Of a DNA stretch of 64,000 nt, positions 17,772 through 25,316 are shown piece after piece. The position numbers were made by a program, and so were the translations under genes. Below the pieces are notes generated by a model that saw nothing but the letters and a program-made list of their open reading frames with translations, was not told the origin of the DNA and did no database searches. Source of the DNA: Sphingomonas quercus (GTDB lineage: Bacteria > Pseudomonadota > Alphaproteobacteria > Sphingomonadales > Sphingomonadaceae); assembly GCF_018863195.1 (NCBI RefSeq), contig NZ_JAHKRT010000003.1, positions 248,001 to 312,000 of the forward strand, read 5' to 3'. Numbering within the stretch: the stretch's first letter is position 1; every line of letters begins with the position of its first letter.

Positions 17772-19073
17772 TCACGCGATCCGGCGGCTCGCGTTCACCG
17801 TCAGGGCGAACAGCGCGCCCACCGCCGCCAGCCCGGCGATGACGAAGAAGGCGGCGTTCCATCCCTGATGCGCGACGATATAGCCGGTGGCGACCGCCGC
17901 GATCGCGCCGGCGGCATTGCCGAAGGTGTTCATCACGGCGGACACCGAGCCGGCATATTCGCCGCCGATGTCCAGCGTGATCGCCCAGGCCACGCCTACC
18001 ACCAACTCCAGCCCGAACACCGCGAGACCGAACCACGCGATGGCGACAACCGGATCGGCGGTGAGCGCCGCCAGCGGCACCGCGATCGCCGCCGTCGCGA
18101 AACCCAGCAGCAGCACCACGCGCCGCGCCATCGCCAGCGCGCCCGAGCGCCGGAACAACAGGTCGGATACCCAGCCACCCGCCAGATCGCCCGCGACGCC
18201 CGCGAACAGCGGCATGCTCGCCGCCAGCCCCATGGTCTTCAGGTCGAAACCGCGCGCGTCGCTGAGATAGGTGGGGAACCACTGCAGGAAGGTGACGATG
18301 CCCCAGCCGTAGCAAAAGTACATGCAGGACAGGAGCCACATCTGCGGCGCGGAAAGGATGCGGCCCCAGGGCACCCTGTGCTTCGCCCCCACCGGCGCGA
18401 CGCGGCCGATCGCGTCCTCGATCATCGCGCGCTCGGCGTCGTTGACGCCGCGATGCTCGGCCGGCGTGTCGCGATAGAAGAGGAACCAGAGCGCGGCCCA
18501 GCCCAGCCCGATCGCGGCGAAGATCAGGAAAGGCGACCGCCAACCGAAATCCGCGATCAGCAGGGCGACGAACACGGGCGTGATCGCGCCGCCAAGGCGC
18601 GAGCCGGCGTGGGTGACGCCCTGCGCGAAGCCCCGCTCGGCCGGCAGCATCCAGCGCGACAGCGAGCGCGTGGCGATCGGAAAGGCCCCCGCCTCTCCCA
18701 TGCCGAACAGGAAACGCGCGACGATCATCGATCCGGCCGACCATGTCGCCGCTGTCACCGCCGTGAAGGACGACCACCACACCACCACCGCCGTCAGCGC
18801 CTTGCGCGGCCCGAACTTGTCCCCCAGCCAGCCGCCCGGGATCTGGAACAACGCGTAGCTGATCTGGAACGCGCCCAATATCCAGCCCATCGTCTCCTTG
18901 GTCAGGCCGAACTCACGCTGGATCGACGGCGCCGCCGTCGAGATCACTACGCGGTCCATATAGGTGATCAGATAGGCCGCGACCGTGAGCCAGAGCACCG
19001 CGTGGCGGACACGCGTCGGGCGCGTGGTGGAGACGGGCATGGTGTCGATCTCGGCCTCGGGTTTGGTGTTCAA
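17772..19073 (-). CDS. MFS transporter, anion:cation symporter (ACS) type
   Basis: 433 residues with twelve predicted membrane segments. Signatures of the ACS group: YLITYMDRVVISTAAPSIQ (helix 1), GWLGDKFGPRKAL (the loop 2-3 motif), ARFLFGMGEAGAFPIATRSL and RDTPAEHRGVNDAERAMIED, as in hexuronate, glucarate or phthalate carriers. It starts only 3 bases after the stop of the SIR2/amidohydrolase gene, so the two are almost certainly co-transcribed; the carrier probably imports the amidohydrolase substrate. Substrate unknown. Confidence 0.87.
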   Translation of the reverse strand: MNTKPEAEIDTMPVSTTRPTRVRHAVLWLTVAAYLITYMDRVVISTAAPSIQREFGLTKETMGWILGAFQISYALFQIPGGWLGDKFGPRKALTAVVVWWSSFTAVTAATWSAGSMIVARFLFGMGEAGAFPIATRSLSRWMLPAERGFAQGVTHAGSRLGGAITPVFVALLIADFGWRSPFLIFAAIGLGWAALWFLFYRDTPAEHRGVNDAERAMIEDAIGRVAPVGAKHRVPWGRILSAPQMWLLSCMYFCYGWGIVTFLQWFPTYLSDARGFDLKTMGLAASMPLFAGVAGDLAGGWVSDLLFRRSGALAMARRVVLLLGFATAAIAVPLAALTADPVVAIAWFGLAVFGLELVVGVAWAITLDIGGEYAGSVSAVMNTFGNAAGAIAAVATGYIVAHQGWNAAFFVIAGLAAVGALFALTVNASRRIA

Positions 19074-19076
19074 GGG

Positions 19077-21245
19077 CTAGCGCTTGATGCTAGGCACGGG
19101 AAGGCCCGCGATATAGACTGCGCGGATCGCGCGGCTGTTGCGGATATCCGCGACCGGATTGGCGTCCAGTACCACTAAGTCAGCCCATTTGCCGCGCTCC
19201 AGGGTGCCGACGCTGGCGTCGTGGAGGAATTTGGCGCCGCCGCCAGTCGCGGCGACGATCGCCTGCATCGGCGTCAACCCCGCCTCGACCATCAGCGCCA
19301 GCTCGACATGCTCTGCATGGCCGGGAAAGCGCGCCGGACCGCCCGCGTCCGTGCCCATCGCATAGGGGATGCCCGCGTCGGCCAACGTCTTGAGGTTGCG
19401 CTGCGCCATCTTCAGGAAGCCGCGCAGTTCGCCGAGATGCGGCGCGGCCGCCACCTTCGCCTGATAGGCCGGGTCGGAAAGCTGGCGCAGGGCGTTGGGG
19501 CCAACCGCCTGGGTGAAGAAGGGGTCGCTCAGGAACGGCGCCCGCGTGCCATATGCGAACAGCGCTTCCTCCCGGGCCAGCGTCGAGGCCATCTGCCACG
19601 TGCCGTGGCGCTTCATCGCGGCGATCAGCGCCGGCGTCGCCGGCCGGTCGCGCACGCTGTGGGACAAGGCGTCCACGCCCTGATCGACGACGCGCTGGGC
19701 GTCCTCAAGATAGAAGATGTGGGAGGCGACGCGCAGATGGTCGCGATGCGCCTGATCGATCACCGCCTGGCTGATCTCCGGCGGCATCTTCGGCACGGTG
19801 CCCAGTTCGTCGTCGAGCCAGAACTTGATGATCTCGACATGACGCGCCACCTCACGGTCCACCGCCGCGCGCGCCTGGGCAGGCGTCGAGACCTTCCTCG
19901 TCACGCCGGCAAGCCCGCCATAACCGCCTTCCACCACCACGCCGAGTCCGGCAGCGTGGATGCGCGCCTCTGCGGGGCGACCGGTGGCGCGCTGCGCGTC
20001 GCGCATCTTCAGCACCACATCCTGCTCCGTGCCCATGGTCTGCACGGTTGTCACGCCATAGCGGGCATAGGCGCGTAGCTGGCTCTCGACATTGGCCTGG
20101 GTCTGGTTCGCCGCGTCGACGGTCAGCCCGTCCGCGGTCAGGCCGAGATGGACATGCGTATCGATCAGGCCGGGCATGACATATTTGCCGGCAAGGTCCG
20201 TCGTCTTAGCGCCCGTCGGCACCTTCAGCGCCGAGGCCGGGCCGACCCAGCTTATCTTGCCGTCGGTCACCACCATCGCCGATCCGGCGGCCGGAGTGCG
20301 GCCGGTCCCGTCGATCAGCGTGAAGCCCTTGAGCACCAGCGTCTCGGCCGCGTGCATCCAGCCGACGTTCTCGTAGATGTCGGCATAGCTCTTCGCTTCG
20401 ATGCAGCGGATGCCCACGGATTCCAGGAAGAAGTGCTTGCCCGCCTGCCGCTCGTCGCGCGGATCGTGGACATAGACATACCAGGCATCGCGCACGCGGT
20501 CGGGGAAGGTCCGGAAATACTTGGCCCGCTCGATCAGCAGCCAGCGGAGGAACACCTCGTTCTCGGCCAGCGCCAGTCCGACGAACAGCAGCGGCTTGTT
20601 GAAGACGAGATGCATCCAGGTCCGCGCGCCCTGCCACTCGCGACGGTTCTTGGCGCGGAACAGGTTCTCGTCGCTACGGCCGTGGATCCAGCCGCCGGCG
20701 CGTCGCACCGAGCCCATGTAGTGGCTAAGACCGAGGCGGATGCTGGTCTTGTACTTGGCCATGCCGTTGATGTGCCAGATGCCGAAGTCGGTGCAGGGAT
20801 CGTCGATCTCGTGCCGGGCGAAATGGCAGCCCCAGGGATAATAGGCGGTGAACTTCGGATCGCGCGGAAACTGGAATTCGCAGTCAGCCGCCTGGCTCAG
20901 CACGTCGTCGAAGTTGGTGGTGAGGATCGGCGCGCGATGGCGCAGCGCCCATTCCATGGTCCGGCGATGGTGCGGGAACGGTCGCCAATCCGACATCGAC
21001 TTGCAGAACTCGGCCTGCATCGCGCCGGTGCGACCGTGCGACTTGAGCTCGACGACGTCGTAGAATTCGGTGAGCGCGGTGCCCGGCGGCACGGTCGTGA
21101 CGCCAGGGACGCAATCGCGGGCGATGCCGATCAGCAGCGCGTCCCAGCTGTTGGTCGCGGCCGCGTTGGCGTGACGGTTGATGCCGTTGCCGATAACGAG
21201 TGCCAGGTCCGGCTCGCGCCGCCGCAGCAAGGTCTCCAGCTTCAT
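19077..21245 (-). CDS. SIR2-like domain fused to an imidazolonepropionase-type amidohydrolase
   Basis: 722 residues from ATG 21245, which has a strong GAGGGGG site. Residues 1-298: SIR2-like NAD-binding fold with LALVIGNGINRHANA, ILTTNFDDVLSQ, IWHINGM and LLFVGLALAENEVFLRWLL, the pattern of defence-type SIR2 NADases rather than histone-deacetylase sirtuins. Residues from about 299: metal-dependent amidohydrolase, beginning ETLVLKGFTLIDGTG, with YVMPGLIDTHVHLG (HxH at 364-366), IIKFWLDDE, VASHIF, ALSHSV and AMGTDAGGP (Asp 633). Homologues of the second half are normally exported; here the signal peptide is replaced by the SIR2 domain at about base 20350. The junction is seamless in frame. It may be a true fusion protein or the product of a deletion that joined two genes. 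Coupled to an MFS gene downstream. Confidence 0.75.
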   Translation of the reverse strand: MKLETLLRRREPDLALVIGNGINRHANAAATNSWDALLIGIARDCVPGVTTVPPGTALTEFYDVVELKSHGRTGAMQAEFCKSMSDWRPFPHHRRTMEWALRHRAPILTTNFDDVLSQAADCEFQFPRDPKFTAYYPWGCHFARHEIDDPCTDFGIWHINGMAKYKTSIRLGLSHYMGSVRRAGGWIHGRSDENLFRAKNRREWQGARTWMHLVFNKPLLFVGLALAENEVFLRWLLIERAKYFRTFPDRVRDAWYVYVHDPRDERQAGKHFFLESVGIRCIEAKSYADIYENVGWMHAAETLVLKGFTLIDGTGRTPAAGSAMVVTDGKISWVGPASALKVPTGAKTTDLAGKYVMPGLIDTHVHLGLTADGLTVDAANQTQANVESQLRAYARYGVTTVQTMGTEQDVVLKMRDAQRATGRPAEARIHAAGLGVVVEGGYGGLAGVTRKVSTPAQARAAVDREVARHVEIIKFWLDDELGTVPKMPPEISQAVIDQAHRDHLRVASHIFYLEDAQRVVDQGVDALSHSVRDRPATPALIAAMKRHGTWQMASTLAREEALFAYGTRAPFLSDPFFTQAVGPNALRQLSDPAYQAKVAAAPHLGELRGFLKMAQRNLKTLADAGIPYAMGTDAGGPARFPGHAEHVELALMVEAGLTPMQAIVAATGGGAKFLHDASVGTLERGKWADLVVLDANPVADIRNSRAIRAVYIAGLPVPSIKR

Positions 21246-21313
21246 CCCGTCCCCCTCAAACAACATCCGCCGGCGTCAGGCCGGCGGCAGAGCCTCCGCT
21301 GCCCGCGAAGGGA

Positions 21314-22018
21314 TCAATAGACCGTGTCCTCGACCGGCAGGCCCAGATCGAAATCGCTGTCGCGGCCGATCGTCCCGAGGTGCCGGTTGCCGTCTAGATG
21401 GGTCAGCCGGTAGGCGTGCGCGACGCCGCCCTCGGCGCGCGTGCTGGTGAACCGTTCGGTGTGGACCAGGTCGTTGACGGCGAGGATGTTGAGCGCCGGC
21501 CGGATGCGATCGTTGGCGACGCCGCAATGCTCGGTGATCTTCTCGTAGCTGATCGGCGCCATGTTCATCGCGTTGCTCCGGCGTGCCGCGAACAGGAAAT
21601 AGAGCTTCAGCGCGTCGAGCTCGACGCGCGAGCGGAGCTTGAACTCGGCGAAGGCGCGGACGCGGTCGCCGACATAGAGGCCGCGCACCGGCAGCTTCGC
21701 CCAGTTGCCGAGCGCGTTGTAGTCGGCCAGCCGATAGACGCTGCGCTGGCCCGAGACCTTCTCGATCAGGCCACGGGCCTCGAGGATCGAAAGGGCGCCG
21801 GCGACCTTCGCCCGGCTGAGGTCGGCCGCCTGGCAGAGCTGGTCGTAGGTCAGCTTCACCGACCCGTCCTCGGAATCCATGTGATGGGCGAGGACGGCGA
21901 GCAGCATCAGCGCCGCCGTCTCGTCCGAGCCACCCTGGTTCCACTTGAACGCCTTCAGGCCGCCCGCGTCGATCCAGCGAACGGGCAGCTTCACGAAGAC
22001 GGGCCGCTTCACCTTCAT
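21314..22018 (-). CDS. winged-helix (replication-initiator/GntR-like) DNA-binding protein
   Basis: 234 residues. The start at 22018 overlaps the stop of the upstream 47-residue gene (ATGA) and has GAAGGGG 8 bases before it. The protein contains KLTYDQLCQAADLSRAKVAG and ALSILEARGLIEKV, a clear winged helix, and a second similar unit (ISYEKITEHCGVANDRIRPA, LNILAVNDLVHTER). Two such units are seen in plasmid initiators and in some phage regulators. It ends 68 bases before the SIR2 gene on the same strand. A role as regulator of that operon or as a component of a defence module is inferred, not shown. Confidence 0.65.
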   Translation of the reverse strand: MKVKRPVFVKLPVRWIDAGGLKAFKWNQGGSDETAALMLLAVLAHHMDSEDGSVKLTYDQLCQAADLSRAKVAGALSILEARGLIEKVSGQRSVYRLADYNALGNWAKLPVRGLYVGDRVRAFAEFKLRSRVELDALKLYFLFAARRSNAMNMAPISYEKITEHCGVANDRIRPALNILAVNDLVHTERFTSTRAEGGVAHAYRLTHLDGNRHLGTIGRDSDFDLGLPVEDTVY

Positions 22019-22158
22019 TTCGACTGCCCCTTCACGACGCTGTGCACGACGTAGAGGCAGCCCGCGGCAAGGGCGATCGCGGCAAGGGCGATGAGCCCGA
22101 TCCACTGCTCGGGCGGCAGGCCGGAGAAATGGGAGAGAAAATCCAGAATGTCCTTCAT
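22015..22158 (-). CDS. 47-residue single-pass membrane protein
   Basis: A small gene starting at ATG 22158 with AGGAG 8 bases upstream. The product begins MKDILDFLSHFSGLPPEQWI and continues with one strong membrane helix (GLIALAAIALAAGCLYVV) and a basic tail (HSVVKGQSK). Its stop overlaps the start of the winged-helix gene by ATGA, so translation is probably coupled. Small membrane proteins of this sort occur as partners in toxin or defence operons; here that is inference from its position in front of a winged-helix gene and a SIR2-domain gene. Confidence 0.65.
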   Translation of the reverse strand: MKDILDFLSHFSGLPPEQWIGLIALAAIALAAGCLYVVHSVVKGQSK

Positions 22159-22257
22159 CGACGATGCTCCTGTCAGTTCGACATGAGCAATTTTTTGCCA
22201 CAGCCAAGCACTCTATATCTAGAAGCACTCGTGAGCAATCGAGCATGATTTCCCGAA

Positions 22258-22269
22258 AGAACCTGTTCT
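22258..22269. promoter_or_regulatory. palindrome AGAACCTGTTCT upstream of the small-membrane-protein/SIR2 operon
   Basis: A perfect 12-base palindrome in an AT-rich stretch, 100 bases before the start of the 47-residue gene. It resembles GAAC-type operators such as the LexA box of other phyla; alphaproteobacterial LexA normally uses GTTC-N7-GTTC, so the identity of the binding protein is open. Confidence 0.35.
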
Positions 22270-22319
22270 ATAACAAATACATATGTTCAAGGACGTCAGT
22301 GTTCGGCGGGAACGGTTTC

Positions 22320-22345
22320 AGTTCACGAAGGCGCGTCCGTGAACT
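22320..22345. promoter_or_regulatory. inverted repeat AGTTCACG-N10-CGTGAACT
   Basis: Two perfect 8-base arms separated by 10 bases, lying between the end of the minus-strand gene at 22427 and the operon starting at 22158. It may be a terminator hairpin for the former or an operator for the latter; there is no T-run on the minus strand. Confidence 0.4.
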
Positions 22346-22426
22346 TTCGGAAGTGCTTGAGGCGCGATGCGGATCGAATCGGTCCCTAGGCCAACGTGCG
22401 CCAGCGGCCCGGCGAGGGAAAGATGT

Positions 22427-22696
22427 CTAGCTGTTCCGATCGGGCGGACGGACCGAGAAGGCGGCCACCGCAGCTTCCAGCCCTTCGCCGATAATCCATC
22501 GCGCCCGCTCAAGATGCGATCGCCAGCAGGCCTCGGCATCGTCACGGGCCAAGTCGAGATCCATCAGGGAGGAAGCCGCCTCGCGCCAGTGGCGATCAGC
22601 ATCGTCGGCCTCGAGCAAAGCCGCATACAATGCCAGATTGCGCCGGTCATAGCTCTCGACATCTCCTACCGGAGCCAAGGGTTTGATCCCGATCAA
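22427..22696 (-). CDS. 89-residue protein of unknown function
   Basis: A TTG start at 22696 is preceded by GAGGGAG 8 bases upstream. The product has a coding-like composition, rich in Ala, Asp, Glu, Arg and Trp: RRNLALYAALLEADDADRHW, REAASSLMDLDLARDD and CWRSHLERARWIIGEG; it is predicted to be helical. It is divergent from the XRE gene at 22712, with only 15 bases between start codons, so the two probably share control. No function recognised. Confidence 0.5.
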   Translation of the reverse strand: MIGIKPLAPVGDVESYDRRNLALYAALLEADDADRHWREAASSLMDLDLARDDAEACWRSHLERARWIIGEGLEAAVAAFSVRPPDRNS

Positions 22697-22711
22697 GCGA
22701 CACGCTCCCTC

Positions 22712-22996
22712 ATGGCCGACGAGTATACTCCGTGGATTGTCACTCGACTATGCCGTCTTTTCGGGCTCGTGGCCAGTCGAGAGCATCTTGCCAGGAATCT
22801 GAAGCACCTGCGCACCGCGAGGGGGCTGTCCCAGGAAGCTCTCGCCGACGCGGCGGGGATCGATCGCACCTATGTCAGTGCGCTCGAACGTCAGAAATAC
22901 AGCCTGAGCATCGACCGGCTCGATCAAATCGCGTTGTCCCTCGGCGTGGAGCCGCATGTGCTGCTGATGCCTAACCTGCCGACGACAGGCAATTGA
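22712..22996 (+). CDS. XRE-family helix-turn-helix regulator
   Basis: 94 residues. The ATG at 22712 lacks a good ribosome binding site; an internal GTG at VASREHLARN is possible. The helix-turn-helix is textbook: NLKHLRTARGLSQEALADAA then GIDRTYVSALERQKYSLSID, RLDQIALSLGVEPHVLL. Proteins of exactly this type stand next to DUF2285 genes in integrative conjugative elements of sphingomonads and rhizobia, which agrees with the DUF2285 pseudogene next door. It probably regulates element functions. Confidence 0.8.
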   Translation: MADEYTPWIVTRLCRLFGLVASREHLARNLKHLRTARGLSQEALADAAGIDRTYVSALERQKYSLSIDRLDQIALSLGVEPHVLLMPNLPTTGN

Positions 22997-23023
22997 TCCA
23001 GTTTGGACCAATCGACCCGGGTG

Positions 23024-23762
23024 TCACATATCGGATTGGCGGCGGTGGCGCGGCGGCCGTCGCCCGTCGGCAAGGATGTCGCACGGTCCGGCGCGAAGCA
23101 TTCGGTCGCCGCTCGCGATCATTCGCCTGATCATGGATTTGCGGTGCTCGCCGTCGCCTGGCCAGTCTCCGGGGCCGAGGACATGGTCGGCGATCTCCTT
23201 GAGGCTTGCGCCGGCGTCCCGGCCATCGACTGCGCTCAAGGACAACAGCCGGCGTGCGAACTGAACGTGAGCGCCGTGACGCGACCGACCGCGGAGAACG
23301 CGGATGACGGCCACTCGGTCCTCCAGCCAGCCGTCGTCGGGCAGGTCAAAATGAAGCCGGACCGGTCCGTCGAGCGACCTGTGATCGACAAGGTCGACCC
23401 TGAGTAGTTCGCCGCGATCGATCAGGAGATGATCGATCCCCGCGGAGCGCATCCTTCGCACCACGGGCGCGAGCGCGAGCGCGCCGTTCGACTCCTGGTC
23501 GGATACGGGGACGACGCTCGCCGTGAGCACGCGCGGGTCCACGGCCGCCGACCACATCGGCCGGACAACGGCGCAGCTGTGCGCCGGATCCTCAGCGAAA
23601 GTGCAGCCCCCAGCGCGAAACGAATGCGGCATCTGCCGGCGAACCTGAGATGACCGTCCGATCGGCGCGATAGTCCGGATCGCGCCGCAGGACTTCCCAG
23701 GCGAGAGCCGAGCGGCCGCGCTGCAGGATCGCTTCGAAGGCGTCAGGGTCCGGCGCGAACAT
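23024..23762 (-). pseudogene. DUF2285-type integrative-element protein, frameshifted
   Basis: The N-terminal piece (23592-23762) starts MFAPDPDAFEAILQRGRSAL, AWEVLRRDPDYRAD and runs to SRWGLHFR then a stop. The continuation AEDPAHSCAVVRPMWSAAVD is in another frame (read to 23024) and leads into the DUF2285 DNA-binding region (DGPVRLHFDLPDDGWLED, QFARRLLSLSAVDGRDAG). Removing one base near 23597-23600 (one C after CACTTT) would restore WGLHFAEDPA, the form expected from intact relatives. Hence a single-base insertion or a sequencing error. The gene family belongs to conjugative elements. Confidence 0.7.
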
Positions 23763-23770
23763 GGCCGGTC

Positions 23771-24637
23771 TCAGCCGACCTCGCCCAGCTGCGATCGGAG
23801 GAACAGGTCGGCTGCCTCGGCCTGGTCAGGACGCAGGGCGTCTATCGCAGGCAGATGGTCGGGCACGGTGTCGCCAAGCAGGATCGACGGGCATTGTCCC
23901 TCGACATTGCCGAGATTGGGCCGGTGTTGCGCATAGCCGACCATTGCCGCCAACTCGGGCGAGAAATGTCGCGCGATCTGCGGCGGATAGACCAGCCATT
24001 GGAGCTCGAACGGCTTCAGCCAGCCGAGGCAGTAGCTGATGACGATCCCGCGACGCGGCGCCGGGCTGGCATTGCCGCCGCCGCCGTGGAGGGTCGAGCC
24101 GAGGAAGATCAGGGCATCGCCGGGCTGCACCGTCGGCACGAGGCTTTCCTGCTCCGGCAGCACAGGCACATCCTGATCGAAGTGGCTGCCCGTCCAAAGC
24201 CGCGTGCCGCCATTGTCGAAGGTGAAGGTGGTCAGGGGCCACATGACGTTCACGAGATATTCGAGGCTGCCCTTGGGTCCCTGCCACATGTCCTGATCGC
24301 GATGCGGCAGCTGCGGAAGGGCACCGGGATGGATCTCGATCGCCTGGGTGAGATTGAGCGCGATCCGCTCGCACCATGGCAGCAGCATCTGCTCGACGAT
24401 CTCGAGGATCAGGGGGTGCATGACCAGGCGTTCGGCCGCCGGCGACCGGGTCAGCAGCGAGCCGAAACGCTTCGTGCGCGCGCCATAGAAGACACCCTCG
24501 CACAGCGGGGTCTCCGCGAAGCGTTCTTCCAGGTCGGCCTCGATGCCGCTTATGACCGCAAGATCGACGGCGCGGCCGAACACGCACCAGCCATCGCGCG
24601 CGAGCGCTCCTGCCTGGCAATCCATCGCGGCGCTCAT
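23771..24637 (-). CDS. phytanoyl-CoA dioxygenase (PhyH) family protein
   Basis: 288 residues. Fe(II)/2-oxoglutarate dioxygenase of the PhyH type: PQLPHRDQDMWQGPKGSLEY supplies the HxD metal ligands, GDALIFLGSTLHGGGGN supplies the distal His, and RRGIVISYCLGWL the 2-oxoglutarate Arg region. Its start overlaps the luxI stop by 4 bases (ATGA), so it is translated with luxI. A linked luxR-luxI-phyH trio is a recurrent arrangement in sphingomonads; the hydroxylated substrate is unknown, and modification of a quorum-sensing-controlled metabolite or of the signal itself is only a possibility. Confidence 0.87.
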   Translation of the reverse strand: MSAAMDCQAGALARDGWCVFGRAVDLAVISGIEADLEERFAETPLCEGVFYGARTKRFGSLLTRSPAAERLVMHPLILEIVEQMLLPWCERIALNLTQAIEIHPGALPQLPHRDQDMWQGPKGSLEYLVNVMWPLTTFTFDNGGTRLWTGSHFDQDVPVLPEQESLVPTVQPGDALIFLGSTLHGGGGNASPAPRRGIVISYCLGWLKPFELQWLVYPPQIARHFSPELAAMVGYAQHRPNLGNVEGQCPSILLGDTVPDHLPAIDALRPDQAEAADLFLRSQLGEVG

Positions 24638-25239
24638 GCCGGCACCCGTGCATCGGCTTGCGGATAGACGCCGGTCCAGCGCAGCCGTTCGGGCGTGTCG
24701 GGCCGAACGTGGATGAGGAAGGCGCCGATTGGGCCGCCCGGGATGCGCACCGCCGGTCCCAGCGGTTCGGCCTGCCAGCCGAGGCTCAGCACCTCCTTGC
24801 GGAAGGGGTCGGGGATGACGCCAGTGTAGCGTTCGATGCCGCGCTCCAGCGCGACGTCGACCATCGCGGCGAACAGCATGTTGCGCAAGGTCCGCCGCCG
24901 CTCAGCACCGTGGCGTTGCGGCAGGCAGAGCCGGGTGCTCTCCCATGTGCCGGAATCGACCGGCACACCGAGCGGACAAAGGTGAGAAAAGAGGGTGCCG
25001 AGCATGTGCGGCTGGGTGCTCGGAAACAGCCGGATCGAGGCCGCGTGGCTGCCGTCGTTCTCGGTGGCGATCAGATAGACGGTGTGGTGATTGTCGAACT
25101 GGTCAATTTCATATTGATCGTCGACGACGGGCACGTCCCATCCGAACAGGTCGACGAAAAGCCGCTTGCGATCTGCGAACATGGATTGCAGCAGCGACCG
25201 GCTTTGCGGTGCCAGATGGTTGTCGATGACGTGTATCAT
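24634..25239 (-). CDS. acyl-homoserine-lactone synthase (LuxI family)
   Basis: 201 residues. The invariant residues of LuxI-type synthases are in place: Arg24, Phe28 and Trp34 in RKRLFVDLFGWDVP, Glu44/Asp46/Asp49 in QYEIDQFD, the Arg in AASIRLFPS, and the ESTRLCLP motif. The enzyme makes an N-acyl-homoserine lactone from SAM and an acyl carrier. The regulator gene lies directly upstream on the same strand with a 69-base gap that holds a 16-base palindrome at its upstream edge. The acyl chain cannot be predicted. Confidence 0.92.
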   Translation of the reverse strand: MIHVIDNHLAPQSRSLLQSMFADRKRLFVDLFGWDVPVVDDQYEIDQFDNHHTVYLIATENDGSHAASIRLFPSTQPHMLGTLFSHLCPLGVPVDSGTWESTRLCLPQRHGAERRRTLRNMLFAAMVDVALERGIERYTGVIPDPFRKEVLSLGWQAEPLGPAVRIPGGPIGAFLIHVRPDTPERLRWTGVYPQADARVPA

Positions 25240-25300
25240 GGTGTGCTCCCTCTCGCGATGTCGCGCACGAGGAAAGCAGCGGCCCGGGGTTCGAAATAGA

Positions 25301-25316
25301 CCGAGTGATTACTCGG
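25301..25316. promoter_or_regulatory. lux-box-like palindrome CCGAGTGATTACTCGG
   Basis: Six-base perfect arms around GATT, extending imperfectly to about 20 bases. It overlaps the stop codon of the luxR gene and is centred about 70 bases before the luxI start, the place expected for a lux box controlling luxI. It could alternatively be a short hairpin; no T-run follows. Confidence 0.5.

Noticed and set aside
17868-19178. Plus-strand frame of about 436 codons opposite the MFS gene
   Set aside because: Antisense of a clear MFS transporter; His/Arg-rich, no motif.
19077-21245. Interpretation of the SIR2-like half as a protein-deacetylase sirtuin
   Set aside because: The zinc-binding cysteine quartet of deacetylase sirtuins is absent, and the motifs fit the SIR2-like NADase group.
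22258-22269. AGAACCTGTTCT as an SOS (LexA) box
   Set aside because: The alphaproteobacterial LexA site is GTTC-N7-GTTC; the palindrome is kept only as an unassigned operator candidate.
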